Source: Thermotomaculum hydrothermale
GTDB taxonomy: Bacteria > Acidobacteriota > Holophagae > Thermotomaculales > Thermotomaculaceae
NCBI RefSeq assembly: GCF_016592575.1
Contig: NZ_AP017470.1
Span: 1,870,501 to 1,934,500 of the forward strand
Length of the DNA: 64,000 nt
Direction of reading: 5' to 3'
This document shows positions 17,326-26,870 of this stretch, in pieces. The notes below the pieces were generated by a model, which was given only the letters and a program-made list of their open reading frames with translations, had not been told where the DNA came from and did no database searches. The translations under genes and the position numbers were made by a program. Numbering within the stretch: position 1 is the first letter of the stretch; the number at the start of each line of letters is the position of its first letter.

Positions 17326-18828
17326 TTAGACAGCTAACTCCCTTTCTTCTTTCCCTGTTAACCTTGAAACAATTATACCTGCAATTAGGGAAAGTAAGAA
17401 ACCTGGTATCAATTCATACAAAGTGTTGCTTAAAGCTGGAATGTTTTTCCAGACAATTATAACAATTGGCCCTACAATAAGATTTGCAAGAGCACCCCAT
17501 TTGTTAAACCTTTTATCGTAAAGAAGAAGAATTACAAGAGGAGAAAAAGCCGCTCCAAGTGCACCCCATGCATATAACACAAATGAATAAATTACCTTTA
17601 CATCGTTTAATGCAATAACAAGGGCAATTAAAGTCATAATAACTATTACACTCCTTGTAATTAAGACAAGTTTTTTTCTATCAACTTCTTTTTTTGTAAG
17701 TTTAAGCCACAAATCATTTACCAGAGAGGTTGCTGCATACATTAATTGGGAATCTGCTGTTGACATTATTGCCGCAGTTATTGCTGAAAGAACAATTCCT
17801 GCAAGCACCGGGTGAAGATAGTATGCGGTAAATTTAGGCAAAGCCTGCTCTGGGTCCGTTAATTGAGGGAAAATTGCCCTTGATGCAATTCCAAGGGTAA
17901 CAGAACCAAAGAGGACAAAGAAACTCCACAGTGTGCCTATCAAACCTGCCCTCTTACCCTCGTCTTCGTCTTTAACCGTTATATACCTGACAACAACATG
18001 GGGCATACCTTGATAGCCTAACCCAATTCCAAGCTGGCCTAAAATAAAACCTATACTTCCCCACAATGTTGCACCCTTTAATGTCCAGAATGTATCAATA
18101 TTGGCTGATTTCAATGCCTCTATTATATGGGTAACTCCGCCAGCCTGAAAAACTGCGTATATAGGAAGAATTACAAGAATAAAAACCATTAAAAACCCTT
18201 GAAGTGCATCTGTCCAGCAAACGGCCGCATAGCCGCCCATTAAAATATAAGCACCTATTATCAAAGCACCTATTAAAACCCCTAAAGTGTACTCCGAAAC
18301 GGTAAAAAGATTTCCAACAGAATGCTGGAGAGAATTCACAATATTTGGGGGAATAATCTCCATTCCCTGAAATGTTTTCCCTGCACCAACAAATTGAGAA
18401 ACAACATAGGCTCCCATAAAAAAAACAATTATCAAACTTCCTATTATCCTTAATAATTTCTTTCTATCCTCCAGTGCATCTTCAATCATATCTGCAAGGG
18501 TTAATGAGTTAAGCTTTCCAGACAGTCTTCTAACCGGTGCAATTATGAAAAGCCAGTTGGCTGCAAAACCTAAAACACAACCTATTGCCGCCCAGTACGC
18601 AGCAAACCCCATTTTATAGCCTAACCCAGATAAACCAAGCATTACCCAGGCACTTTCTGATGATGCAGCTGCTGACAATGCGGTAACAATTGCACCAAGG
18701 GATTTTCCGGCAGTAACAAAATCCTCGTAAGACTTTGAAAATTTTTTATCCCCAATGTAACCGATTACAAGCAATGCAATAAGGTAAATTACAAAGGTAA
18801 TAAAAACTGCCCCAGAGTGAACACCCAT
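17326..18828 (-). CDS. putP: Sodium:solute symporter, PutP-like, 500 aa
   Basis: Inner-membrane sodium-coupled transporter of the SSF family with about 13 helices. VTALSAAASSESAWVMLGLSG near residue 45-65 matches the sodium-binding unwound helix of PutP, and RLSGKLNSLTLADMIED matches the following loop. Proline is the likely substrate by similarity, but other organic solutes are possible. It starts at 18828 behind GGGGAGG and runs straight into dgt. Confidence 0.87.
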   Translation of the reverse strand: MGVHSGAVFITFVIYLIALLVIGYIGDKKFSKSYEDFVTAGKSLGAIVTALSAAASSESAWVMLGLSGLGYKMGFAAYWAAIGCVLGFAANWLFIIAPVRRLSGKLNSLTLADMIEDALEDRKKLLRIIGSLIIVFFMGAYVVSQFVGAGKTFQGMEIIPPNIVNSLQHSVGNLFTVSEYTLGVLIGALIIGAYILMGGYAAVCWTDALQGFLMVFILVILPIYAVFQAGGVTHIIEALKSANIDTFWTLKGATLWGSIGFILGQLGIGLGYQGMPHVVVRYITVKDEDEGKRAGLIGTLWSFFVLFGSVTLGIASRAIFPQLTDPEQALPKFTAYYLHPVLAGIVLSAITAAIMSTADSQLMYAATSLVNDLWLKLTKKEVDRKKLVLITRSVIVIMTLIALVIALNDVKVIYSFVLYAWGALGAAFSPLVILLLYDKRFNKWGALANLIVGPIVIIVWKNIPALSNTLYELIPGFLLSLIAGIIVSRLTGKEERELAV

Positions 18829-18969
18829 ATCTCCTCCCCACGAATTTATCTTTATATTTTAATTTTATTTTAAAAAAAGGATAACAGTCAAATTTTTAGT
18901 TGTCTTTTCATTTAATTATTCTTATATTTTTAGGTGAATGAAATTTTTAAAAAAATGTAAAATTTTCCC

Positions 18970-18997
18970 TTGCATAAACTTTATTTTTTAGTAAAAT
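18970..18997 (+). promoter_or_regulatory. Likely promoter of the Prx/SOR operon
   Basis: TTGCAT (18970-18975) and TAAAAT (18992-18997) are 16 bp apart in the very AT-rich 225-bp gap between the divergent symporter and wHTH genes. An overlapping TATAAT at 18997 has too long a spacer. No clear PerR or Fur box is seen. Confidence 0.4.
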
Positions 18998-19053
18998 ATA
19001 ATTCGTAATAAAAAAAATTTTTAAGTAAAATAAATTATTAACAGGAGGACAAA

Positions 19054-19236
19054 ATGGCAGAATTAAAAGACGCTGTTTTAAAGGCAATGAAAGATGCTGG
19101 CAAACCGGTTAGGCCGGGAGATGTTGCAAAGATGCTTAATGTTGACAGTAAAGAGGTTTCAAAGGCTATTAAAGAGTTGAAAAACGAGGGAAAGGTAATT
19201 TCCCCTAAAAGGTGTTACTACGCACCAAACGAATAA
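19054..19236 (+). CDS. Mini winged-helix DNA-binding protein, 60 aa
   Basis: A small, complete winged-helix unit: helix 1 (LKDAVLKAMKDAG), helix 2 (RPGDVAKMLN), recognition helix (DSKEVSKAIKELKNEG), then the wing (KVISPKRCYYAP). AGGAGG lies at the right distance. There is no ligand domain. One Cys (residue 54) sits in the wing. It heads the operon with peroxiredoxin (24 bp gap) and superoxide reductase, so it may regulate the oxidative-stress genes, possibly as a thiol sensor; that role is inference. Confidence 0.82.
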   Translation: MAELKDAVLKAMKDAGKPVRPGDVAKMLNVDSKEVSKAIKELKNEGKVISPKRCYYAPNE

Positions 19237-19260
19237 ATAATATTTAACGGAGGTTTTATA

Positions 19261-19854
19261 ATGGGTTTAGTAGGAAAACAGGCACCTGATTTTAAGGCTA
19301 CGGCAGTTATGCCAGATAATTCATTCAAAGAGATTTCATTAAAGGATTACGAAGGAAAATACATTGTGTTATTCTTCTATCCTCTTGATTTTACATTTGT
19401 ATGTCCAACAGAAATTATTGCTTTTGACCACAAATTAGATGAATTTAAAAAGAGAAATGCAGAAGTAATAGGAGTATCTATTGATTCACAGTTTACCCAC
19501 CTTGCTTGGAAAAACACCCCTGTAGAAAAAGGTGGAATTGGAAATATTCAGTATCCATTGATTGCAGATGTGTCAAAACAGATATCAAGGGATTACGATG
19601 TCCTCTTTAATGATAGCGTTGCTTTAAGAGGTCTTTTTATAATAGGTAAAGATGGTATTGTAAAACATTCAACTGTTAACTTCCTTGATTTTGGAAGAAA
19701 TATTGATGAAGTGTTAAGAACCCTTGACGCAATTCAGTTTGTTGATGAGCATGGAGAAGCATGCCCTGCTAACTGGAAACCGGGGAAACCGGGAATGAAA
19801 CCAACCCCGGAAGGCGTGGCAGAGTATCTTGCTGAACACGCTGAAGAACTTTAA
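19261..19854 (+). CDS. Typical 2-Cys peroxiredoxin (AhpC/Prx1 type), 197 aa
   Basis: Thiol peroxidase that reduces H2O2 and organic hydroperoxides. The peroxidatic Cys48 lies in DFTFVCPTE and the resolving Cys168 in GEACPANW, so it is a typical 2-Cys enzyme. Length and the C-terminal YLAEHAEEL helix are normal. No AhpF is adjacent; the reductant is probably thioredoxin or rubredoxin-type from elsewhere. It is followed 12 bp later by superoxide reductase, which produces H2O2, so the two genes form a detoxification pair. Confidence 0.95.
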   Translation: MGLVGKQAPDFKATAVMPDNSFKEISLKDYEGKYIVLFFYPLDFTFVCPTEIIAFDHKLDEFKKRNAEVIGVSIDSQFTHLAWKNTPVEKGGIGNIQYPLIADVSKQISRDYDVLFNDSVALRGLFIIGKDGIVKHSTVNFLDFGRNIDEVLRTLDAIQFVDEHGEACPANWKPGKPGMKPTPEGVAEYLAEHAEEL

Positions 19855-19866
19855 TAGGAGGTTCAA

Positions 19867-20247
19867 ATGAATAGAGGAAATGTTTACAAATGTGAAGTAT
19901 GTGGAAATATTGTTGAAGTATTAAAAGTTGGCGGAGGAACACTTGTTTGCTGCGGCCAGGATATGAAACTTTTAGAAGAAAAAACCGCAGATAGTGCAAC
20001 TGAAAAGCATGTACCTGTAATTGAAAAGATTGACGGGGGATATAAAGTTTATGTTGGTTCAACCCTCCACCCAATGGAAGAAAAGCACTATATTGAATGG
20101 ATTGAATTAATTGCAGACGGAGTAACCCACAGGGCATATCTAAAACCAGGGGATAAACCAGAAGCATTCTTTATGATTGGAGAGGCAAAAGAGGTTTCAG
20201 CAAGGGAACACTGCAATCTCCACGGTTTGTGGAAAGGCAACCTTTAA
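19867..20247 (+). CDS. dfx: Desulfoferrodoxin (2Fe superoxide reductase), 126 aa
   Basis: Reduces superoxide to H2O2 without producing O2. Both iron centres are visible: the desulforedoxin-like centre I (C9, C12, C28, C29) and the catalytic centre II (H48, H68, H74, C116, H119). The conserved Glu/Lys before the first ligand (EKHVPVIE) is also present. SOR is typical of anaerobes and microaerophiles. It is the last gene of the operon and is followed by a terminator. Confidence 0.97.
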   Translation: MNRGNVYKCEVCGNIVEVLKVGGGTLVCCGQDMKLLEEKTADSATEKHVPVIEKIDGGYKVYVGSTLHPMEEKHYIEWIELIADGVTHRAYLKPGDKPEAFFMIGEAKEVSAREHCNLHGLWKGNL

Positions 20248-20269
20248 TTTTAAGGGTTTTCTATAAGTT

Positions 20270-20300
20270 AAGGGGCGTTTAATCGCCCCTTTTTATTTTT
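20270..20300 (+). terminator. Rho-independent terminator after dfx
   Basis: AGGGGCG / CGCCCCT stem with a 6-nt loop, then TTTTTATTTTTT. The convergent sensor kinase gene ends within it (20293). Confidence 0.88.
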
Positions 20301-23300
20301 TCATGCACTTAATAATTGCCTTTTTGAACTCTTCAACAGTATAAGGTTTGCTAAGAACTTCGTCAAAACCGTATTTTTCATACTCTGCAAAAACCACTCC
20401 CTTTGAAAACCCGCTTGATACAATTGCCTTGATTTCTGGATAAATAGATTTTATCTCATTTATAATCTCCTTACCTCCTTTACCACCTTTAACAGTTAAA
20501 TCAAGTATAGCAACATTGTATGGTTTTCCTTTCTTCAACTCTTTTTTTAATCCTTCAACTAAATCCTCTCCTTTAGCAAATATTTGGCCATTAAGACCTA
20601 AGAAATCCATTAAGTCATAAATCGTTTCCTGCATAGGCTCTTCGTCTTCAAGCACTGCGATTTTAATTTTCCCAAGGTCTAAATCTTCACCTTCCCTTAC
20701 TTCTTCTTGAGCTGGTTTTGTTTCTTCCTGTCCATTCACGACAAAATCTCTGTTTGCCGGGAAATAAACATAAAATGCGGTGCCTTTCCCAACTTCAGAT
20801 TTAACCTCTATACATCCACCATGAGCCTTGACTATATTTCTAACTATCGCAAGCCCAAGGCCAAACCCCTGGTCTTTATAGCCTACAAAAAATTGAAAAA
20901 TTTTGTCCAGCTTTTCCTTTGGAATTCCAGGGCCATTGTCCTCAACCTTTATTAAAACATATTCCCCTTTATTACAATTGTCAGGTTTTCCCTCTGCAAT
21001 TACATTTTTGACTTCAACATTGACAACACCCTTTTCATTTAGAACATCCCTTGCGTTACTGAACAAATTCAAAATAACCTGAGCAATTTGGGTAGGATCA
21101 CCCTTAATTGCCCACAAATTATCTTCAATATTTTTATTAACCTTAATAGAAGAACCTGAAAAAACAAAATTGGCAAGATCGTCAATGGTTTGCTTCAAAA
21201 AACCCTTGCTCAAATTAGAAAAAAGAGGTTTACCAGTCTTTGAAAAGGTTAAAAATTGAGTAGCCAGTGCCTTTGCTATTTTCATATTCCTCATTATCTT
21301 TTTCAACTCTTTTTCAATATCCTGTCCCTCAAACTGTTTCTCAAGTATAGATATTTTCCCTAAAATACTTCCTAATAGATTGTTAAAATCATGAGCTAAA
21401 GATGCAGCAATTTTATTTAATAATCTCATATTCTGGTTTTTAACAACCTCGTCCATATACTTTTCACTATGGGTAATGTCGTTAACAACAAACAAATAAC
21501 CGCTTAATTTTTCCTCGTCAAACAACTTTTCTGCCTCTATGGTTAGAATAATTTCAGAATTGTAAGGTTTATAATAAAATTTTCTCTCACCGTTAAAAAT
21601 ATCAGTTATTTTTTCAGTAGATATATTTTCAGGCAAATCTTTTATAGAAGACTTTTTTAAGAAATCTAAAATATTTTTTTTATCCAGATCTTCTTCCGCA
21701 AATATGTTTATTAAAGATTTATTTGCAAAAACAACATTAAAATTTTCATCTGTAATCGCCACCCCTTCAGAAAGCCTATCAAGAGTTTCTATAAGCCTTT
21801 CCCTTTCAATCTCAACCTTTTTTTCAAGCTCTTTAAGCCTTGTAATATCCTGAATAAAGCCAACCCTTTTTATATTGCCAAGTTCATCCCTGGATAGATA
21901 GCTTTCTACAAAAATATATCTTAATAATTTTAATTGAGGGTGAACAAACCTGAAAGTATAAATCAATTTTTCATCTTTCAAAAATTCCTTTTCAATCACA
22001 CTTTTAACAAATTCCCTATCTTCAATATAAACATCCCGTAAAAAGTCATTTAAATCAACTTTATCTCTACTTAAAACTTTTGTAAAAAAACTTGAAACAA
22101 GATTAAATTCCTTTTTAGCAAAATCATATTCCCAATAGCCAATTTGAGCAAATTTTTGAGTTTTTTCTAAAATATCAATTTGCTTATTCAGTTCAATCTC
22201 AACCTTCTTTAAATCTGTAATATCCTTTATTACTCCTTCCACTCTTTCAACTTTCCCATTCTCTCCAACAACAGGATTCCCTTTGGAAACAACATATCTT
22301 AAAGTATCAACATCTCCCGTAACCACTCTAAAATATGCCTCATAGGCTTCTCTATTTTTGATAGGTATTAAAACTGTTTTCCTTGCTTCATAAACATCCT
22401 GCTTATATATTTTTTTCTCTATTTCCTCAATATTTACAAATCGATTTTGTCTTTTCTCAATCCCATATATTCTATGAGCCATTTCTGTTGCCCAAAATTG
22501 TCTTTTATCCGGGTAATACACCCAGTTACCAACAAGTGCCATCTCTTCAGCTTTTCTATATCTTTCATTTAATACACTTAACTCTTTAAGCAACTTATAT
22601 CTTTCGGTGATGTCAATCAGGGTTAAGAGATATCCATTTTTATTCTTAAATTTTAACGGGCTGATATAAACCTCAATTCTCTTTAAATTATTTTTTACAG
22701 TAATTTCCTTTTTAAAATTACCCGCCTTAGAAGTTATCAAATTGAGAAACATTTTTTTATCTTCTTTTGATAAAACTTCCAGAAAATTAATAGATAAATT
22801 TTCTTTTTCTATACCAAGAATTTTTTCAGCAGCAGGATTTATAAATTCAAAATTAAAATATTCATCACTAACTATTATTCCATTGTTAACATTTTTTGTT
22901 ATCTTCTCTAACATCTCAGTTGTCGCTTTTAATTCCTCATTTGTAGATAGCAACTTTTCTTCAGATTTTTTTAATGCAAGAAGGTTGTTTTTGACTTTTC
23001 CAGCAAATTCACAGGTTTCCTTAAATGATAAAGAATTACACTGGAAATTCTCAATTTCACTAATTCCAGAATTATAAAACTTTTCGAAAATAGAATTGAT
23101 TATCCTCAAATCATTATTAAACTTTTCTCCAAGCAAAAGAAACACCAACCATATCTGGAAAAGCACTGAAAGCAACCAGATAAAGAAAACTTCCCAGAAT
23201 TCTTTATAGAGTTTTCTTTTGTACCTGAAATAAAGAGGTATAAAATCTTTATTTATATCGTCAAAATAGACCCCAGCGCCAACAATCCATTTTAATTTTT

Positions 23301-24096
23301 TATCATAAACTATATATGAAACTTTTCTTGATTCAGTTTTTAAATCTGGTTTAAACCAATTATACTCTACAAAACCTTTACCCTCTTTTTTAGCAATATC
23401 AAAAAACTTTTTTCTAACAATAGCCCCATTTTTTGGGGATACTTCTTCAAGGTATTTATCCATAATTTTATTGGCAGAAAGCAAAACCTTACCATCATTA
23501 TCAACTATAAAGAGATAACCAGAATCTTCAAATTTAATCTTTCTTAAAGAAGTAAGTAGGGTATCTTTTAAATATTTTTTCATATCATTTTTATATACAA
23601 AAGCATAGAATTGATAAGTTTTATTTAATATAGGAATACTCTTTAACATACCAAATTTATTAAAATTTTTTTCTTTCAAATCATTTAAAGAGCACTTTTT
23701 ATCGCTTGAATAAACAACTCTTCCTCTCTTTTTATCAACGATACACACATTAATAAGAGAAGGTTGGTTATTGTTTGCATCAAGAAAGTCAATCAAATTA
23801 TTTAACCTCTTTTGCCTCGAAGCGTTGAATAAAACTTTCTTAATGTGTTCTTCTAAATTATTAATTTGATTATCATAAGTTGACCGAATGTTATTATAGA
23901 ACTGCTCAACAATAGATTTTAGGGAAGTTTTTTTTGCATTTATATAGATTTTTTTAAATTCTACAATTTGATTATTTATCTCTATTTTTTCATTTTTGTA
24001 CCATATAACCAAAAACAAAGTGGTAAAAATTAATACGGTTATCAAAAAGGTAATTAATAAAAATTGGAATAGTGTTAACTTTTTCTTTTTATACAC
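20293..24096 (-). CDS. Hybrid sensor histidine kinase with Cache and multiple PAS domains, 1267 aa
   Basis: Membrane-bound two-component protein. In order: first membrane helix (about 11-33), a periplasmic Cache-type sensor region with GYLFIVDNDGKVLLSA, second membrane helix (about 299-322), a coiled linker, four PAS-like domains between about 405 and 880, a dimerisation/phosphoacceptor domain with His902 in SLAHDFNN, an ATPase domain (NLFSNARDVL, EDNGPGIP, GFGLGLAIV), and a C-terminal receiver with phosphoacceptor Asp1199 in AILDLTVKGG. The start is GTG behind AGAGGA. No partner regulator gene lies next to it. The HDFNN-type H-box and terminal receiver are those of hybrid kinases that signal through phosphorelay. 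Ligand unknown. Confidence 0.93.
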   Translation of the reverse strand: MYKKKKLTLFQFLLITFLITVLIFTTLFLVIWYKNEKIEINNQIVEFKKIYINAKKTSLKSIVEQFYNNIRSTYDNQINNLEEHIKKVLFNASRQKRLNNLIDFLDANNNQPSLINVCIVDKKRGRVVYSSDKKCSLNDLKEKNFNKFGMLKSIPILNKTYQFYAFVYKNDMKKYLKDTLLTSLRKIKFEDSGYLFIVDNDGKVLLSANKIMDKYLEEVSPKNGAIVRKKFFDIAKKEGKGFVEYNWFKPDLKTESRKVSYIVYDKKLKWIVGAGVYFDDINKDFIPLYFRYKRKLYKEFWEVFFIWLLSVLFQIWLVFLLLGEKFNNDLRIINSIFEKFYNSGISEIENFQCNSLSFKETCEFAGKVKNNLLALKKSEEKLLSTNEELKATTEMLEKITKNVNNGIIVSDEYFNFEFINPAAEKILGIEKENLSINFLEVLSKEDKKMFLNLITSKAGNFKKEITVKNNLKRIEVYISPLKFKNKNGYLLTLIDITERYKLLKELSVLNERYRKAEEMALVGNWVYYPDKRQFWATEMAHRIYGIEKRQNRFVNIEEIEKKIYKQDVYEARKTVLIPIKNREAYEAYFRVVTGDVDTLRYVVSKGNPVVGENGKVERVEGVIKDITDLKKVEIELNKQIDILEKTQKFAQIGYWEYDFAKKEFNLVSSFFTKVLSRDKVDLNDFLRDVYIEDREFVKSVIEKEFLKDEKLIYTFRFVHPQLKLLRYIFVESYLSRDELGNIKRVGFIQDITRLKELEKKVEIERERLIETLDRLSEGVAITDENFNVVFANKSLINIFAEEDLDKKNILDFLKKSSIKDLPENISTEKITDIFNGERKFYYKPYNSEIILTIEAEKLFDEEKLSGYLFVVNDITHSEKYMDEVVKNQNMRLLNKIAASLAHDFNNLLGSILGKISILEKQFEGQDIEKELKKIMRNMKIAKALATQFLTFSKTGKPLFSNLSKGFLKQTIDDLANFVFSGSSIKVNKNIEDNLWAIKGDPTQIAQVILNLFSNARDVLNEKGVVNVEVKNVIAEGKPDNCNKGEYVLIKVEDNGPGIPKEKLDKIFQFFVGYKDQGFGLGLAIVRNIVKAHGGCIEVKSEVGKGTAFYVYFPANRDFVVNGQEETKPAQEEVREGEDLDLGKIKIAVLEDEEPMQETIYDLMDFLGLNGQIFAKGEDLVEGLKKELKKGKPYNVAILDLTVKGGKGGKEIINEIKSIYPEIKAIVSSGFSKGVVFAEYEKYGFDEVLSKPYTVEEFKKAIIKCMKK

Positions 24097-24155
24097 TTTT
24101 TCCTCTAAAAACTTTTTTTATATTCTAACAACTTTAAATTAAAAAAGGAATAGAT

Positions 24156-24530
24156 TTATTCAGTTGCTATTGCTTCAATTTCCACAAGAACATTTTTAGG
24201 AAGCGTTTTAACTGCAACTGCTGCCCTTGCCGGCTTATGACCATTAAACATTTTTTCATAAACCTCGTTCATCTCACCAAATGTTGACATATCGGCAAGA
24301 AAAACAGTTGTTTTAACAACATTTTTGTAACTTGTCCCAGCTGCCTCTAAAACATTAAAGAGGTTTTTCAATACCTGCTCTGTTTGTTCTTTTACATTTT
24401 CTCCTACTATTTCCCCACTTTCAGGGTTAATTGAAATCTGGCCTGAACAAAAAACAAAACCATTTGCTTTGACAGCCTGAGAATAGGGCCCAATAGCCTT
24501 TGGAGCTCTGTCAGTCTGAATAAATTCCAT
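24156..24530 (-). CDS. ridA: RidA family reactive imine/enamine deaminase
   Basis: 124-residue YjgF/YER057c/UK114 protein that hydrolyses reactive enamines and imines such as 2-aminoacrylate. AIGPYSQAV near the N-terminus and the C-terminal PARAAVAVKTLPKNVLVEIEA signature with the catalytic Arg (RAAV) and Glu are present. It starts one base after the methyltransferase stop, so the two are cotranscribed. Confidence 0.95.
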   Translation of the reverse strand: MEFIQTDRAPKAIGPYSQAVKANGFVFCSGQISINPESGEIVGENVKEQTEQVLKNLFNVLEAAGTSYKNVVKTTVFLADMSTFGEMNEVYEKMFNGHKPARAAVAVKTLPKNVLVEIEAIATE

Positions 24531-24531
24531 A

Positions 24532-25173
24532 TTAATCCTCCTTCTGACATATTGTTAATCTTACTTTTTTACCAAAATAAAATTTGTAATTAAAATTTTT
24601 AAAACCAATTTTACTTAACTCTTTTTCCCAGTTGTGAGTAATAAACTCTGAGGCCAAATCACATTCAAGGTAAAAACCTATTTTTGTAATAATAGAAGCC
24701 TTTTTTAAGTTAATTTCATCGTTATAATCGATAAGACAAAAATACCCACCAGGCTTTAAAATACGGTAAAACTCTTTGAGAACAAAAAGCCTTTCTTCAT
24801 GCTCAAAACCATGAAGAACAAAACACATAAAAGTCATATCAAATGAGTTAGCTCTAAAAGGAAGGAAAGATTTTAAACTTGCCTTAACAGGCAAAAGGCT
24901 TTTATTTTTTTCAGACTTTTTAGCAAGTTGTTTTAGAAACTCCTTCCCTATATCCATGCAAACAATTTTTATATCTTCAGCCTGTTTAGAAATTAGGGAT
25001 GCATTTCTCCCTGTACCAGCACCTGCATCAAGAATTAAAAAATTATCTTTTACAGGCAAAGATTTAATTGCTGAGTTTATAAAATAAGGATAGTAACCTA
25101 AGGTTATTAAATTCATTAAATAGTCGTAAAACCTTGCCTCAAAGCCTTTTACCTCAATCTTTGTTCTTGCCAT
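24532..25173 (-). CDS. Class I SAM-dependent methyltransferase, 213 aa
   Basis: UbiE-like small-molecule methyltransferase fold. Motif I is ILDAGAGTGRNASLI (about residues 48-62), the acidic end of strand 2 is CMDIG, and FCLIDYND follows a FYRILKPGGYF motif. A short N-terminal helical region (FYDYLMNLITLGYY) precedes the fold. Substrate not identifiable. It is upstream of and coupled to ridA, and separated from the TPR genes by a terminator. Confidence 0.85.
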   Translation of the reverse strand: MARTKIEVKGFEARFYDYLMNLITLGYYPYFINSAIKSLPVKDNFLILDAGAGTGRNASLISKQAEDIKIVCMDIGKEFLKQLAKKSEKNKSLLPVKASLKSFLPFRANSFDMTFMCFVLHGFEHEERLFVLKEFYRILKPGGYFCLIDYNDEINLKKASIITKIGFYLECDLASEFITHNWEKELSKIGFKNFNYKFYFGKKVRLTICQKED

Positions 25174-25187
25174 TTTTCTCTCCCATC

Positions 25188-25216
25188 AAAAAAAAGGGGG
25201 CCATACCCCCTTTTTA
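25188..25216 (-). terminator. Rho-independent terminator after the TPR genes
   Basis: On the minus strand AAAAAGGGGG, a short TATGG loop and CCCCCTTTTTTTT, placed between the second TPR gene and the methyltransferase gene. Confidence 0.88.
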
Positions 25217-25242
25217 ACATTTTTAAGTTCTAAATACAAGTA

Positions 25243-25998
25243 TTAGTTAACCCTGCATCTCTTTTTTAGGTCTCTCTCAAAGTTTTTGTTGATTTTAGCC
25301 TTCTTCTCTTTTGCAATCTTGTAATACTTTACCGCATTTGCACAATCACCTGTTACAAAATATGCAACAGAAAGGTTTGTATAAGCATCTTTTAAGTTTG
25401 GGTCCTGATTAATTGCAGCAGAATACTGCTCAATAGCACCTTTAAAATCTTTTAAAGCCATTAATGTATTTCCATACTTAAACCTGAAAAAGGCATCGTA
25501 CTGCATGTTTTTATCTTTTTCATACTCTTTTTTCATATTTTTATACTTATTTTCGTACTCAACCTTTTTTGTTTCATATGCAGTTGCATTTATACCTTGG
25601 TACTGCATATCGTGTTTATCAAGTTCAATCTGCAACTCTTTTGCCTTTCTCTGAAATTCTTTCATGTAGTCAAGCTTCATTTTCAAAAAGTTTTCTTTAA
25701 ATGCAGCAAATTCTTTTATACTTTTCTCAAAATATTCTTTGGATTTATTGAAATCTCTCTTTTGATAGTAGATTATACCAAGGTAAGCATAAGCTGCATA
25801 GGCGTGCTTCCATGACTTAATAGCATCTTTGAATTCCTTTTCCGCTTTAGAAATCTTATTTTTTTTAAGATACTTTTTCCCTTTTTCAATATGCTTTGTT
25901 GATGGGCCCATTACCTTATTGTAAAGGCTTGTTGCTGTTTGCCCGTAAGCAAATCCAAAAGTTAATACCAGACATAACATTACAAAAAATCTTTTCAT
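25243..25998 (-). CDS. Secreted TPR protein (paralog 2), 251 aa
   Basis: A signal peptide ending near FGFAYGQ is followed by tetratricopeptide-like helices: a first pair around residues 38-100 (KKGKYLKKNKISKAEKEFKDAI... AYLGIIYYQKRDFNKSKEYFEKSI) and a second around 165-235 (YGNTLMALKDFKGAIEQYSAAI...). It is a close tandem paralog of the next upstream gene; the block DKNMQYDAFFRFKYGNTLM is identical. Probably a periplasmic or outer-membrane-associated scaffold. Partner unknown. Confidence 0.85.
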   Translation of the reverse strand: MKRFFVMLCLVLTFGFAYGQTATSLYNKVMGPSTKHIEKGKKYLKKNKISKAEKEFKDAIKSWKHAYAAYAYLGIIYYQKRDFNKSKEYFEKSIKEFAAFKENFLKMKLDYMKEFQRKAKELQIELDKHDMQYQGINATAYETKKVEYENKYKNMKKEYEKDKNMQYDAFFRFKYGNTLMALKDFKGAIEQYSAAINQDPNLKDAYTNLSVAYFVTGDCANAVKYYKIAKEKKAKINKNFERDLKKRCRVN

Positions 25999-26032
25999 AT
26001 CTCCTCCTAAAAATTATGGATACCTTTCCTTC

Positions 26033-26860
26033 TTATTTAATACCACACCTTTTTTTGAGAGCATTAACATAATTACCTCTTACAAATGCTTTCTTTTTCT
26101 TTGCCAATTCATAATACTTTTTAGCATTATTACAATCTCCAAGCATAAAATAGGCAACTGACAGATTTGTATAAGCATCTTTTAAATTAGGATCCTGATT
26201 TATTGCAGCAGAGTACTGCTCAATAGCACCTCTAAAATCCTTTAAAGCCATTAATGTATTTCCGTACTTAAACCTGAAAAATGCATCGTACTGCATATTT
26301 TTATCTTTCTCATACTCTTTTTGCAAATTTTTGTACTTGTTCACATAATCGTTTTTATATGCTTCAAAAACTGTTGGATTAACTGAATAGGATATGGAAC
26401 GCCCCCTTAACGCCCTCATCTGCTCTGAGTATTGATAGTATTCAAGCGCATCTCCTGCACCGTAGTTAAGATTATGCTTATCTAAAACAATCCCCAATTC
26501 TTTTGCCCTCAATTCAAAATTTTTAATATAATCTCTTTTCATCTTTAGATAATTCTCTTTAAACTTTTGAAACTCAAAAATGCTTTTTTCAAAATACTCT
26601 TTTGATTTATTAAAATCCCTCTTTTGATAATAAACTATACCGAGGTAAGCATAGGCTGCATAAGCGTGCTTCCAGGCTTTAATTGCATCTTTAAATTCCT
26701 TTTCTGCCTTTTTGAGATTGTTGTTTTTAAGATATTTTTTACCTTTCTCAATGTGTTTTGTGGAATCAGCCTGTACCTTGTTATATAACCCTGATGCAGT
26801 TTGCCCAAAAACCAAACAAAATGAAAGCAAAAAAATTAAAGCAATAAAAGGCTTACGCAT
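26033..26860 (-). CDS. Secreted TPR protein (paralog 1), 275 aa
   Basis: Same architecture as the gene at 25243: signal peptide (to about residue 20, LVFGQ), a first TPR pair, a linker and a nearly identical C-terminal TPR pair. It carries an extra stretch of about 25 residues in the linker (after residue 128, GAGDALEYYQYSEQMRALRG...) that the paralog lacks. The genes are 34 bp apart and arose by tandem duplication. Confidence 0.85.
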   Translation of the reverse strand: MRKPFIALIFLLSFCLVFGQTASGLYNKVQADSTKHIEKGKKYLKNNNLKKAEKEFKDAIKAWKHAYAAYAYLGIVYYQKRDFNKSKEYFEKSIFEFQKFKENYLKMKRDYIKNFELRAKELGIVLDKHNLNYGAGDALEYYQYSEQMRALRGRSISYSVNPTVFEAYKNDYVNKYKNLQKEYEKDKNMQYDAFFRFKYGNTLMALKDFRGAIEQYSAAINQDPNLKDAYTNLSVAYFMLGDCNNAKKYYELAKKKKAFVRGNYVNALKKRCGIK

Positions 26861-26870
26861 AAAAGCCTCC

